Positions 1 through 8,876 of a stretch of 64,000 nt of DNA are shown here, one piece after another; the stretch's first letter is position 1; each line of letters opens with the position of its first letter. The DNA is from Magnetovibrio sp. (GTDB lineage Bacteria > Pseudomonadota > Alphaproteobacteria > Rhodospirillales > Casp-alpha2). Position numbers and translations under genes: made by a program. The stretch lies in the NCBI GenBank assembly GCA_002690705.1, contig NZFO01000017.1, positions 47,690-111,689 of the forward strand. The letters are read 5' to 3'. The notes under the pieces were generated by a model that had not been told where the DNA came from, ran no database searches, and saw only the letters and a program-made list of their open reading frames with translations.

Positions 1-1374
1 TATCAGAGTGTGATCGGAGGCCTCATGCCCGCGTTCTACTGTATGCACCCGCGCAACGTTGGACATAGTCTCGTCGACCATTTCAGTGATGCCATAGGCA
101 GCCATGGATATGGAGAGGTCCAACGGGTCCGCAATCCTGGACCTAATGGCTTTGGAAGCTTTTTCCGGTCTAAGAGTGACACGCCCACTAGCAAAGCGTG
201 AGGGCTCTACACGTCCAAGGTGAATGTCGGCGTCAGTAACAGTGGGCTCCAAACCACCGTGGTCGTAAGCAGCGGGCCCCGGGCTGGCACCAGCGCTATC
301 GGGTCCAACGCTAATCTGGTTCATGGCGTCAATGCGCGCGATAGATCCCCCTCCTGCGCCTATTTCAACCATCTCAATAACCGGGATGCGTAAAGGCAAT
401 CCACTGCCCCTCATAAAACGGGCTTGCCGATCAACCTCAAGTTCACGGGCTTTCTGAGCGGTTTGATTTTCTATCAAGCAAATTTTTGCCGTTGTTCCTC
501 CCATATCAAATGAAATTACTTTATCCAATGCCAGCTCTGATGCTACGTGCGTTGCAAAGATGGCGCCGCCAGCGGGACCTGATTCTACCAACCTGATTGG
601 AAACTGACGCGCCGACTCTAGACTCAATAGGCCCCCCCCAGAAGACATCATAAGCATCGGACAGGTAACACCGTGATTTTTTAAAAGATCGTGAAGGCGC
701 CCTAGATAACGTGACATCAATGGGCGAACGTAGGCATTAGCACTAGTGGTGACGAACCGCTCAAATTCCCGAATTTCAGGACAAACTTGTGATGAGAGGG
801 AAACCCAGAGGTCCGGTGCTATCTTTTTCAAGTAGTCGCGCACCTTAAGTTCATGCATTGGGTTGGCGTAAGCGTGCATGAAGCCGATTGCAACGCTGTC
901 TACGTCCATATCGATGATTCTAGAGACTGTGGTTTGTAATCCGTCTTCATCTAGGGGGGTCAAAACTCTCCCGTGCACGTTGACACGTTCTTTAACGGTG
1001 AAGCGAAGTTGGCGTGGCACCAAGGTTGCCGGTTTATCAATCAAAATGTCGTACTGGTTGTAGCGGCTTTCGTATCCAATCTCGAGGACATCACGAAAAC
1101 CCTCGGTGGTAATTAACGCTGTTTTTGCACCCTTGCGTTCGATGATCGCATTAGTCGCCAGTGTCGTGCCATGGAGAAATACGCCGACAGAAGACGTTGT
1201 GATATTAGCTTTCTCTAGAACCAATTTAACCCCCTCCATCACCCCATTTTCCGGAGCTTCTGGGGTGGTGAGAACCTTACTAGTATGCAGGACGTCTGAA
1301 TTCTCTAAAACGACGTCAGTGAAGGTTCCGCCAATGTCAACGGCGAGACGGACGATAGGCGAAGGCGTAGTCAC
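1..1374 (-). CDS. Hydantoinase/oxoprolinase family protein, HyuA-like (3' end outside window)
   Basis: Partial gene of 458 codons in this window that continues past the left edge; it is an unbroken minus-strand frame. The family (N-methylhydantoinase A / 5-oxoprolinase subunit A) opens cyclic amide rings with ATP. The N-terminus has the actin-like nucleotide-binding motif VDIGGTFTDVV at about residues 12-22. It is followed by HGTTLATNAIIERKGA, and in the second domain by SGPAGGAIFATH and DMGGTTAKI. I chose the GTG at 1374 because AGAGGA lies about 10 bases upstream and the only nearby upstream ATG hits a stop at once. The next gene on the same strand is an N-carbamoyl-amino-acid hydrolase, which fits a hydantoin degradation role. 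The exact substrate (hydantoin, N-methylhydantoin or oxoproline) cannot be decided here, and no HyuB subunit is visible because the window ends. Confidence 0.93.
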   Translation of the reverse strand, partial: MTTPSPIVRLAVDIGGTFTDVVLENSDVLHTSKVLTTPEAPENGVMEGVKLVLEKANITTSSVGVFLHGTTLATNAIIERKGAKTALITTEGFRDVLEIGYESRYNQYDILIDKPATLVPRQLRFTVKERVNVHGRVLTPLDEDGLQTTVSRIIDMDVDSVAIGFMHAYANPMHELKVRDYLKKIAPDLWVSLSSQVCPEIREFERFVTTSANAYVRPLMSRYLGRLHDLLKNHGVTCPMLMMSSGGGLLSLESARQFPIRLVESGPAGGAIFATHVASELALDKVISFDMGGTTAKICLIENQTAQKARELEVDRQARFMRGSGLPLRIPVIEMVEIGAGGGSIARIDAMNQISVGPDSAGASPGPAAYDHGGLEPTVTDADIHLGRVEPSRFASGRVTLRPEKASKAIRSRIADPLDLSISMAAYGITEMVDETMSNVARVHTVERGHEASDHTLI

Positions 1375-1686
1375 AAGATTTTTATCCTCTGGGGTTGATC
1401 ATTGACAGTAAGAGTGACATCGCTAGGCCACCCATGGCTAAAAGAGCTTATAAGAATAAACTCGCCCCACCAATCAACTGATGACCAGTGGGAATGGGTT
1501 GGAATTAATTACTTGACAAGCCTAATGAAAAAAAGACCCGCCGCAAGTTTGTTGTTATTGGTTGGACTGGGTGTGGCTGGGTATCTTATCCGACTCTAGT
1601 AAGATCTGGAGACGCCGGAAATCCGTTCCTTGGAGTCTGTTGCCAGAATGGCTGCCGGCGTAGTTAATTTGTGCGACACAGTAGCA
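1375..1686. other. Intergenic region, no confident gene
   Basis: About 310 bases between the HyuA start and the hydrolase stop. The only coding-like element is a 24-codon plus-strand frame at 1525-1599 starting MKKRPAASLLLLVGLGVAGY. It would be a short cationic-hydrophobic membrane peptide, but it has no good ribosome binding site and I do not call it a gene. No clear terminator hairpin was seen. Confidence 0.4.
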
Positions 1687-2619
1687 CTAGCTTTTAGGTG
1701 GAAACTTGACGCCAATTTGACTGGTGATACGACTATAATGCTCAATACGACGATGACGGGCAAAATCAAAGATAGTTTTTTTGCCGAAAATTGTGTCGTC
1801 TAAGTCACAAGAGTGAAGCAGCAATTCATCGTTATCTGTTTTAGCTTCGGCGACAATTTCTCCCTCTGGGTTAATGATGACCGAACCACCGCACATATCG
1901 TGACCATCTTCATCGCCGGCCTTGGCGACACCAACTACCCAAGTTGAATTTTGATAGGCGCCTGCTTGCATCACTAAGTTTGAGTGAAATTGACGTTTTG
2001 CACGACCCTCTTCATTTTTTTGGGAATTAACCGAGGGAGTATTGTACCCAAGAGTGATCATTTCAACGCCTTGCAGGCCCATGCATCGATAGGTTTCGGG
2101 CCAGCGTCGGTCGTTACAGATGCAGAGACCAAAAATACCATCAAGCGTGCGGTAGGTCGGAAAACCCAGATCACCGGGCTTAAAATAGCGTTTCTCTAAA
2201 TGTTGAAACGAGCGCGTTGGATCAAATTCTGAATGGCCGGGGAGATGAACTTTGCGGTATTTGCCAACTATAATGCCGGTAGCGTCAACGTGAATAGAGG
2301 TGTTGAAGTGATGTCCATCAGACGTTAATTCCGCATAACCGAATGTCATTGCCATGCCTAACGTCTTAGCTTTTTTGAATAGGGGCTGAGTTGAAGCGTT
2401 CGGCATGTCGTTCTCAAACCATGTATTTATCTCTAACAGATCCTCCATGTAGTATCGTGGGAAAAATGTTGTCAGCGTCAATTCAGGGTAGACGATGAGG
2501 TTGGCGTTAGCGCGATGCGCTTGGTCCATCATATTGATCATTCTAGCGATCACCTCCTCACGCTCTTCCTCCTTCTGAATGGCGCCCATCTGTGCGGCGG
2601 CGACTGTGATCACGCGCAT
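1687..2619 (-). CDS. N-carbamoyl-D-amino-acid hydrolase-like carbon-nitrogen hydrolase
   Basis: Nitrilase-superfamily enzyme of 310 residues, close to the roughly 304 typical of N-carbamoyl-D-amino-acid hydrolases. The family cleaves N-carbamoyl amino acids to amino acid, ammonia and CO2 in the cytoplasm. The full Glu-Lys-Cys triad is visible: E46 in VYPELTL, K123 in YRKVHLPGH and C168 in CICNDRRWPE. The CNDRRWPE signature is characteristic of this hydrolase group. The ATG at 2619 has AGAGGG upstream. It lies upstream of the HyuA-type gene on the same strand with a 312-base gap, so the two may be co-expressed for ring opening followed by decarbamoylation. A related role on beta-ureido acids or other carbamoyl compounds is possible; stereospecificity cannot be read from sequence. 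Confidence 0.88.
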   Translation of the reverse strand: MRVITVAAAQMGAIQKEEEREEVIARMINMMDQAHRANANLIVYPELTLTTFFPRYYMEDLLEINTWFENDMPNASTQPLFKKAKTLGMAMTFGYAELTSDGHHFNTSIHVDATGIIVGKYRKVHLPGHSEFDPTRSFQHLEKRYFKPGDLGFPTYRTLDGIFGLCICNDRRWPETYRCMGLQGVEMITLGYNTPSVNSQKNEEGRAKRQFHSNLVMQAGAYQNSTWVVGVAKAGDEDGHDMCGGSVIINPEGEIVAEAKTDNDELLLHSCDLDDTIFGKKTIFDFARHRRIEHYSRITSQIGVKFPPKS

Positions 2620-2999
2620 ATCAAACCCTCTTTATGACCAAGGCCTAAGAGTATTAGAAAGAATTTTTCAATTCAATGGTTGGTTTTAGAGTACGGTTTG
2701 GTTTTTTTTTAGTGCCCGGTTAAGGTCCGAAGGAATTCGACACTGGTAAATTAGTGCTTCCGACAGAGTCGACGCAAAGTCGGGGTATTTCGTCTGACCT
2801 AGGGTGACGCTGGACGGTTTATTCTGATTTAAATATTGGGATGGAAAAACTCGAGCCAAGCGCAGCTTTATTCCACGGCCCCGCGTAAAAGATGACCGAA
2901 GAAGGTATGCAGGTACTTGATAGTGATGCATGAAATTAGGTTAAAAATTTTTAGCCTTTTCATTTAATTGATTCTATAAAATTTGCTTCAAGAGGGGAA
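2620..2999. other. Intergenic region, no confident gene
   Basis: About 380 bases upstream of the carbamoyl hydrolase. A minus-strand frame at 2686-2931 (81 codons) has no recognisable motif, no ribosome binding site and a composition typical of chance frames. I see no supported gene here; the promoter of the hydrolase should lie in this stretch. Confidence 0.4.
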
Positions 3000-3076
3000 T
3001 GGTGGGCCCGGCAGGACTTGAACCTGCAACCAGACCGTTATGAGCGGCCGGCTCTAACCAGTTGAGCTACGGGCCC
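3000..3076 (-). tRNA. tRNA with CAT anticodon, probably tRNA-Ile2 (lysidine-modified)
   Basis: A complete 77-nt cloverleaf including an encoded CCA. The acceptor is GGGCCCG paired with CGGGCCC. The D arm is GCTC/GAGC, the anticodon stem GGCCG/CGGTC with loop CTCATAA (anticodon CAT), and the T arm GCAGG/CCTGC around TTCAAGT; the discriminator is A73. The acceptor carries C4-G69 and C5-G68, which are TilS recognition elements in E. coli tRNA-Ile2. The helix also differs from typical elongator tRNA-Met. I therefore favour the isoleucine AUA decoder over Met, although automated callers may label it Met. Confidence 0.93.
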
Positions 3077-3167
3077 TCGATGCGCAGACCGCAAAGACAG
3101 GCGAATTTTCCAAAACGATGCATCTAATAGCAGATTCCGGGGGGGGCGTAAAAGCTTTGCCCACTAA

Positions 3168-3878
3168 TTATGATGTCAATGCGGCTGCTAACTCCTTAAA
3201 ATCACCCATGATCAAATCAGGTTGTGCTGGCCAATCGCTAAAAGGGCGTTTGCGTCGATCGATAAATGCGCTCCGCATTCCAAAAGTTTTGGCTCCAACG
3301 CAATCAAATTCGTGATTGGCAACAAAGAGAATCCGTTGACGGTTCTCACCCAGTATTCGCTCAGCGCTCGCATAGGATTTCCAATGTGGTTTGAAGTAAC
3401 CAGAATCCTGAACCGATATGGTCGAATCCATGGCAAAACCGATGTGTGATTTTGCTGCCTCCAGCATATCTGTGTCGCCATTGGAGAGAATCGCAAGTTT
3501 GTAGCCAAAAAGCCGAAGTTGGCTGAGAGCATCGGTGACATCAGAAAAAGGTTTTAAGGTCTCGATTTGGCTTACTAGCCATTCAACATCGTCTTGAGAA
3601 TAACTAATACCAGCTCTCGCCATCACGTGTGAGACGGCCCTATGCCCAATAGTGCGATATGGGGTGTGCCCATGATCCATAAGCGCATCTATCATGGAAT
3701 TTTCAAAATGTGTGCGTCGCCACCAAGTGACAAAATTATTGGCTTTACCGGACCAGCCTTTCTTTTGCAGAAAAGGGGTTACCGCTTCAACCAACCCCGA
3801 TTGCATATCTACTATGGTGCCATACTGATCAAATACCAGCCACTTGATCTCGCGTTTTAATCGAGAGAGTTTAGTCAT
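3168..3878 (-). CDS. HAD-superfamily hydrolase, haloacid dehalogenase type II-like
   Basis: A 236-residue HAD hydrolase. Motif I is FDQYGTIVD with nucleophile D17, motif II LSNGD (S132), motif III lysine K163 in YFKPHWK, and motif IV near D192 in VANHEFDCVGA. The FDxYGT start, the length and the K-P spacing are those of type II L-2-haloacid dehalogenases, which hydrolyse 2-haloacids to hydroxyacids. At the block that is SSNAWD in characterised dehalogenases this protein reads ANHEFD, so the catalytic asparagine is replaced by histidine. True dehalogenase activity is therefore not assured; a phosphatase or another small-molecule hydrolase is an alternative. It is an isolated gene between a tRNA and rpoD. 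Confidence 0.82.
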   Translation of the reverse strand: MTKLSRLKREIKWLVFDQYGTIVDMQSGLVEAVTPFLQKKGWSGKANNFVTWWRRTHFENSMIDALMDHGHTPYRTIGHRAVSHVMARAGISYSQDDVEWLVSQIETLKPFSDVTDALSQLRLFGYKLAILSNGDTDMLEAAKSHIGFAMDSTISVQDSGYFKPHWKSYASAERILGENRQRILFVANHEFDCVGAKTFGMRSAFIDRRKRPFSDWPAQPDLIMGDFKELAAALTS

Positions 3879-4053
3879 GATATGCCTTATACACTTTTCC
3901 GCGACCAGCCAACTAATATATGGTAACTTTTAGCCTAGACAAATAATTTTTGTTAACACCTAAAGTTATTTCTGGGGCCCTTACCTAAATTTGACTGTTT
4001 AAACATGATGGATCCATGCTGCGATCGGGAAGCAAGTTAAAAGAATGAGGGCA

Positions 4054-4086
4054 ATTCAGTAAATAGTAACATCGGCCCTACTGAAT
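4054..4086 (-). terminator. Possible weak terminator hairpin after rpoD
   Basis: An 8-bp perfect inverted repeat, ATTCAGTA with TACTGAAT, lies 3 bases past the rpoD stop with a 17-base loop. No T-run follows directly, so it may only be a 3'-end stabilising hairpin. Confidence 0.3.
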
Positions 4087-4089
4087 GTG

Positions 4090-6090
4090 TTAATAATCCA
4101 GAAAGCTGCGCAGTTTTCTAGACCGGCTCGGGTGTTTAAGTTTACGCAGTGCCTTGGCTTCGATCTGTCGAATACGCTCTCTTGTTACTGAAAATTGTTG
4201 ACCAACTTCTTCTAGAGTGTGGTCCGTGTTCATACCGATTCCAAAGCGCATACGTAGGACCCGCTCCTCACGTGCAGTTAATGATGCCAATACACGTGTG
4301 GTTGTTTCACGGAGGTTTGCTTGAATTGCAGCATCTAATGGTTGGACAGCATTCTTATCCTCGATGAAATCGCCTAAATGACTGTCTTCTTCGTCTCCTA
4401 TAGGCGTTTCAAGACTAATTGGTTCTTTGGCTATCTTCAGAACTTTACGCACTTTGTCGAGGGGCATAGATAGCTTGCTTGCTAACTCTTCCGGCGTTGG
4501 TTCACGTCCGATTTCGTGGAGCATTTGTCGCGAAGTACGAACTAGTTTATTAATTGTTTCAATCATGTGCACCGGAATACGGATAGTGCGGGCCTGATCG
4601 GCGATTGAACGCGTAATAGCCTGCCGGATCCACCAAGTGGCGTAGGTCGAAAATTTGTAACCACGACGATACTCAAATTTATCGACGGCTTTCATTAAAC
4701 CAATATTTCCCTCTTGGATGAGGTCAAGAAATTGTAAGCCACGATTAGTATATTTCTTTGCTATAGAAATCACTAGGCGGAGGTTGGCTTCTATCATTTC
4801 TTTTTTCGCTTTGGTTGCTTCGCGTTCACCCTTCTGGACTTTACCAACTATGTGGCGAAATTCCGTAATTGGCAGACGTACTTCTTGAGAAATATCTGCA
4901 ATCGATGTGCGGATGGTAGAAATATCGTCCTCGTAACGCGAGGAGAAACGCTCCCAAGCTTTGTTTTTTCTGCCAACGCGTCTTAGCCAGCCAGGATCTA
5001 GTTCATGATTTCGATATTCCTCAAGGAAATCCTCTCTTTTTACCCGGGACCCTGTTGCCATTCGCAGAAGCTTGCCCTCCATGCCGAGTAATAGCCGATT
5101 CATGTCGTAGAGTTGATTTACCAATTGCTCAATCCGCAGATTATTGAGGTGTACTTTGTCCATCAAATCAATTAACTCTTGTCGCAACTTGTTATAACGC
5201 TTTTCTTGAGAGGGTTTAATTTCGTCCCCTGCGTGTATGGCTTCCAACCGTGAAAGTTGAAGTTTATGCAAGCGCTTATATACCTTGTTAATTTTTCCGA
5301 AGTTCTCAACAACTTCAGGTGTTAATTTGGCTTCAAGAGCAGCTAGGGAGAGATTGTTTTCAGCGTCCTCATCATCCTCGTCGTCATTGTCGTTATCGCT
5401 CTCTTCATCTTCATCGTCTCGAGGCGTGGATTTGATCGCAGGGGGTGGCTCTGGGCTGGCAACGGGCACTGAGCCCTCCATTGAGTCTGTATTTTCGTCG
5501 CTCTCTTCATTTATGTTGGCCGCGCCCGGTCCCCCGCCATGGGTTGCGTCTAAATCAATAATCTCGCGCAAAAGAATTTCTTCATTCAAAATAGCATTGT
5601 GCCACTCCACAATGGCACGAGTGGTGAGAGGACTCTCGCATACACCACCGATCATCATATCGCGACCTGCTTCAATGCGTTTGGCTATGGCAATCTCACC
5701 TTCGCGCGAGAGTAGCTCAACCGAACCCATTTCGCGGAGATACATTCTTACCGGATCATCAGTCCGTCCAAGGTCAGCCTCATCCACGTTACCCGTCGCT
5801 TTTGTCGGTTCGGCCTCTTGCTCCTCAGAACTATTAGCCGCATCGTCAACTTCTTCGTTTTCAACAACGTTTATCCCCATTTCAGATAGTTGGGACATTG
5901 TGTCCTCAATCTGCTCGGATGACACTTGCTCCGGGGGCAAAGCGGTGTTTAAATCGTCGTAGGTAACAAAACCTTGATCTTTACCTTTCGCGATCATTTT
6001 TTTCACAGCCGCCCCCAATGTGTCGATAAGTGGAGCATCACCACTATCTTCCGGGGTTGTCTGTGCCGGTACCGCCGCTGCTTTCGCCAA
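4090..6090 (-). CDS. rpoD: RNA polymerase primary sigma factor RpoD (sigma-70)
   Basis: Housekeeping sigma factor, 666 residues. Region 1.1 is at the N-terminus and region 1.2 is around [11 protein letters not shown]. It is followed by the long non-conserved insert, which includes a run of acidic residues near 225-245. Region 2 (about 434-515) contains [20 protein letters not shown] and the -10 recognition segment [12 protein letters not shown]. Region 3 follows, and region 4 (about 600-666) ends in the -35 helix-turn-helix with [17 protein letters not shown]. The start is TTG at 6090: a stop codon lies four codons upstream, AGGAG sits 9 bases before it, and the next in-frame ATG would delete part of region 1.1. 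It is downstream of dnaG with a 94-base gap, a macromolecular-synthesis arrangement lacking rpsU. Confidence 0.98.
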   Translation of the reverse strand: MAKAAAVPAQTTPEDSGDAPLIDTLGAAVKKMIAKGKDQGFVTYDDLNTALPPEQVSSEQIEDTMSQLSEMGINVVENEEVDDAANSSEEQEAEPTKATGNVDEADLGRTDDPVRMYLREMGSVELLSREGEIAIAKRIEAGRDMMIGGVCESPLTTRAIVEWHNAILNEEILLREIIDLDATHGGGPGAANINEESDENTDSMEGSVPVASPEPPPAIKSTPRDDEDEESDNDNDDEDDEDAENNLSLAALEAKLTPEVVENFGKINKVYKRLHKLQLSRLEAIHAGDEIKPSQEKRYNKLRQELIDLMDKVHLNNLRIEQLVNQLYDMNRLLLGMEGKLLRMATGSRVKREDFLEEYRNHELDPGWLRRVGRKNKAWERFSSRYEDDISTIRTSIADISQEVRLPITEFRHIVGKVQKGEREATKAKKEMIEANLRLVISIAKKYTNRGLQFLDLIQEGNIGLMKAVDKFEYRRGYKFSTYATWWIRQAITRSIADQARTIRIPVHMIETINKLVRTSRQMLHEIGREPTPEELASKLSMPLDKVRKVLKIAKEPISLETPIGDEEDSHLGDFIEDKNAVQPLDAAIQANLRETTTRVLASLTAREERVLRMRFGIGMNTDHTLEEVGQQFSVTRERIRQIEAKALRKLKHPSRSRKLRSFLDY

Positions 6091-6184
6091 TTTCTTGTTC
6101 TCCTACTATTTCCCGCAACTTTTTCTATGAGCGGGGAGATCTTTGATACGCCTGACATATAATATAACAAAAATAAAAAAAGTG

Positions 6185-8041
6185 TCAGGCTTCGGTGTAT
6201 ACTTCATCCTCCATTTGAAGAGCCAATTTCTGCCGCGTCAATATCTGTAGACGGCGAGATGCTTCCTCTGATGGGTTCTCTTGACTTGCGCGTTTTGCCT
6301 CTTCGATCTCCCGAGCCAAATTTTCATCGCGGAATAGTCGCAAGGCATCTCTCCATCCAGAGAGAACTTCATGACGTTCAGTTCCTGGCCGCGCAAAAAA
6401 TCCATGCCTATAAGTTTCAGTGCTTAAAACGCGGCTCACAGTGTCCGCGATACCGCTATCATTGAGCTGGGTAATCAAACCTGCCGAGTCAAGCTCAGGA
6501 TTCCCAACCAAGGTGTTTAAAACCTGTTGGCGTAAATTGTCAAGCTCGGGTGCAGAAAATGCTATGGTTCCAATGGCTTCACCCATTTCATCGAAGCAAC
6601 CTGGGTGATTGATCAATGAGGCTAAAAGCGCTGTGCGGCGGATTTCAGCTGTATTAAGCTGGCGAACCATATTTGCATCGGCCGAGTGAATGTTGGGGCT
6701 CGTGCCAGAAGACCGTCTAATAGACTTGTTCCAATTTTTTTTACGTGTGGCCGAGGGGTGGCCATCGGGCCAGAGCCGTTCGCTAAAAACACGGGTAAAA
6801 TGTGTACGAACTGTCGAATCCTGAACGCAGCGCGCATGGTTTTTTAGGCGGGACTCTAAGGCAGCGCGGTCTTCGGCAGAGGATGGTAACCGACCCCCAG
6901 TTTCTATCTGCCATAGCAACTCCGATACAGGTTGAGCCTCGTTCAGGACAGCTTGAATGGCTTCAGCACCTCTCGCTTTAATTAGGTCATCTGGGTCCTG
7001 TCCCTCTGGAAGACTGGCGAATCTAAGTCCATAGCCGGGTTTTAACAGAGGTAAGGCTCGCTCGGCAGCCTTGGCAGCCGCTCGTTGACCAGCTGCATCA
7101 CCATCGAAACAAAGAACGGGTTCTCTGGTAACTTTCCAGAGCATTTGAATTTGGCTGTTGGTCAATGCGGTGCCGAGAGGGGCCACTACGTTTGGGTAGC
7201 CAGCCTGAACTAGGGCGATTACGTCCATGTAGCCCTCGGCGACAATTAAACTGTTGTTTTTCCGCGCGTTTGGTGTCGCTAAATCGAGTCCAAACAAGAT
7301 TTGGCGTTTTTGAAAAAGGGGCGTTTCCGGTGAGTTGAGATATTTGGGCTGGCCATCACGGATAATACGGCCGCCGAACCCAACTACGTAACCTCTTTGG
7401 TTTGAAATGGGAAACATTACTCGACTCCGGAAACGGTCGTAATTATTACGACTTGGTCCCGAAGGATTAATATTTTCGTTAGGATTAATAACAAGTCCCG
7501 CGGCGAGCATTAATTCCTCACCCACGTTTTCTCGTGCTAGCGCCGCTATAAGACTGTTTCGCCCTTCGGGTGCAAACCCTATACGAAAGCGTGTGATAGT
7601 GTCATCTGACAAACCTCGGTTGTAAAGATAGTCAAGACCAGACTTGCCTTCAGGTAACCTAAGTACGCGCTCGAAATAGCACGTCGCTAGTTCAACTACA
7701 TCCAGCAGCGTGGCAAGCTTTTTTTGACGTTCCCGCTCTTGCGGTGTGTCCCGGGGAACTTCCATGCCAATATCGCTCGCCAACTTCTCAACGGCATCAG
7801 GGAAGCTTAAATTCTCAGTTTCCATTATAAAATCAAATACACTGCCATGAGCTTGGCAGCCGAAACAATGATAAAAGCCTTTGTCCTCGTTAACCGTAAA
7901 GGAGGGCGTTTTCTCCTTATGGAACGGGCAAAGACCCTGATATTCGCGTCCTTTACGAGTTAGCTTAACAACTCGTGATATGACCTCCACAAGGCCAGCT
8001 CGTCCGCGAAGTTCGTCAAGGAATTGATCAGAAAAGGCCAT
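6185..8041 (-). CDS. dnaG: DNA primase DnaG
   Basis: Makes RNA primers for DnaB-driven replication forks. The 618-residue protein begins with the CHC2 zinc-binding domain (C38, H41, C59, C62 in CPFHKEKTPSF and FYHCFGC). The primase core follows with FGGRIIRDGQPKYLNSPET, and the TOPRIM domain carries VAEGYMDVIAL and FDGDAAGQRA for metal binding. The C-terminal helicase-binding part (about 430-618) is poorly conserved, as usual for the family. It lies between yqeY and rpoD, all on the minus strand. A start at ATG 8041 matches the family N-terminus. The length is typical for alphaproteobacterial DnaG. Confidence 0.98.
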   Translation of the reverse strand: MAFSDQFLDELRGRAGLVEVISRVVKLTRKGREYQGLCPFHKEKTPSFTVNEDKGFYHCFGCQAHGSVFDFIMETENLSFPDAVEKLASDIGMEVPRDTPQERERQKKLATLLDVVELATCYFERVLRLPEGKSGLDYLYNRGLSDDTITRFRIGFAPEGRNSLIAALARENVGEELMLAAGLVINPNENINPSGPSRNNYDRFRSRVMFPISNQRGYVVGFGGRIIRDGQPKYLNSPETPLFQKRQILFGLDLATPNARKNNSLIVAEGYMDVIALVQAGYPNVVAPLGTALTNSQIQMLWKVTREPVLCFDGDAAGQRAAAKAAERALPLLKPGYGLRFASLPEGQDPDDLIKARGAEAIQAVLNEAQPVSELLWQIETGGRLPSSAEDRAALESRLKNHARCVQDSTVRTHFTRVFSERLWPDGHPSATRKKNWNKSIRRSSGTSPNIHSADANMVRQLNTAEIRRTALLASLINHPGCFDEMGEAIGTIAFSAPELDNLRQQVLNTLVGNPELDSAGLITQLNDSGIADTVSRVLSTETYRHGFFARPGTERHEVLSGWRDALRLFRDENLAREIEEAKRASQENPSEEASRRLQILTRQKLALQMEDEVYTEA

Positions 8042-8152
8042 AACTCAATACACTCTGGTTAAGCAGCAGAGTATATAAAGTTTTATGCCATCAAGAAATC
8101 TCTAGTTACGAGCACTGTTGTTACTTTGTCCACAGGATCCTGTGGACAAAAT

Positions 8153-8605
8153 TCAGTTTAGCTTATCCTTAACTAAAATACTGGCTTTACTGAAGTCCAT
8201 AGCACCCGGAAAGCGCTCCTTCAGCGCATGCATCACTTTACCCATATTTTTGAGGGTAGTGGCCTCCAACTCGGTGATGACGTCGGCCACGGCTTCAGCT
8301 ATTTCCTCCGCAGACATTTGTTGTGGCAGGAAGGTCTCAATGACAGCTATTTCAGCAACTTCTTGTTCTACCAATTCCATCCGGCCGCCTTTTTTGTAAG
8401 CCTCTATGCTCTCCTTACGCTGTTTAATCATCGATTGCAAAAGTGATAAGATCTCGTCATCTGTTATGCCTTCAGCAACACCCCTAGCTCGTGCAGCGAT
8501 TTCACGATCTTTCAACGCCGCGAGGATCAAGCGCAAGGTTGAGACAGCAATGCCATCCTTTTTTTTCATGGCGGTTTTAAGGGCGTCGGTGAGATTATTG
8601 CGCAT
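8153..8605 (-). CDS. GatB/YqeY domain protein
   Basis: A 150-residue protein of the YqeY family, related to the C-terminal tRNA-binding tail domain of GatB. It starts MRNNLTDALKTAMKKKD and contains STLRLILAALKDREI and VIETFLPQQMS, both hallmarks of the family. Its biochemical role is not established; a tRNA- or amidotransferase-linked function is guessed from the GatB relationship. I prefer ATG 8605 over the GTG two codons upstream because AAGGAG is correctly spaced only for the ATG. It precedes dnaG and rpoD on the same strand and is divergent from carA, a common alphaproteobacterial order. Confidence 0.93.
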   Translation of the reverse strand: MRNNLTDALKTAMKKKDGIAVSTLRLILAALKDREIAARARGVAEGITDDEILSLLQSMIKQRKESIEAYKKGGRMELVEQEVAEIAVIETFLPQQMSAEEIAEAVADVITELEATTLKNMGKVMHALKERFPGAMDFSKASILVKDKLN

Positions 8606-8795
8606 TTGCACTCCTTCCCTAGAGAGTATTCAGTCGTTTAATAAGGTAATAGAATTTTGATGGGGTTATAAAATCAAGGCTTCTAATGCGAGTAATCCAA
8701 CCACCTAATTCGTTTTATACTATCAAGTCCACCGACGCAACTGATCGATATATTTTAACTCATTGAAAGTAATAGACTTTTATAAAATTCGACAC

Positions 8796-8824
8796 TTGAC
8801 CCAAGACCTTTGATAGACTAGACA
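8796..8824 (+). promoter_or_regulatory. Candidate sigma-70 promoter of carA
   Basis: TTGACC and TAGACA are separated by exactly 17 bases, about 50 bases before the carA ATG. The -35 box is good and the -10 box is weak. This assignment is by eye only. Confidence 0.3.
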
Positions 8825-8843
8825 TCCGCATACTTCGGGAATC

Positions 8844-8876
8844 ATGAACAACGCCCAAGGTTATCTGCACTCATGA
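8844..8876 (+). CDS. Possible 10-residue leader ORF overlapping carA start
   Basis: A short frame, MNNAQGYLHS, starts at 8844 and its TGA stop overlaps the carA ATG as ATGA. The only upstream purine-rich element is CGGGAA, which is weak. It could couple translation into carA or be chance. Confidence 0.2.
   Translation: MNNAQGYLHS

Noticed and set aside
1106..1405. Plus-strand open frames at 10-201, 878-1063 and 1106-1405
   Set aside because: They lie opposite the clear HyuA reading frame and have no motif.
2686..2931. 81-codon minus-strand frame upstream of the carbamoyl hydrolase
   Set aside because: No ribosome binding site, family motif or conserved context.
5285..5962. 225-codon plus-strand frame rich in serine
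   Set aside because: It is the antisense of the acidic insert and region 1 of rpoD.
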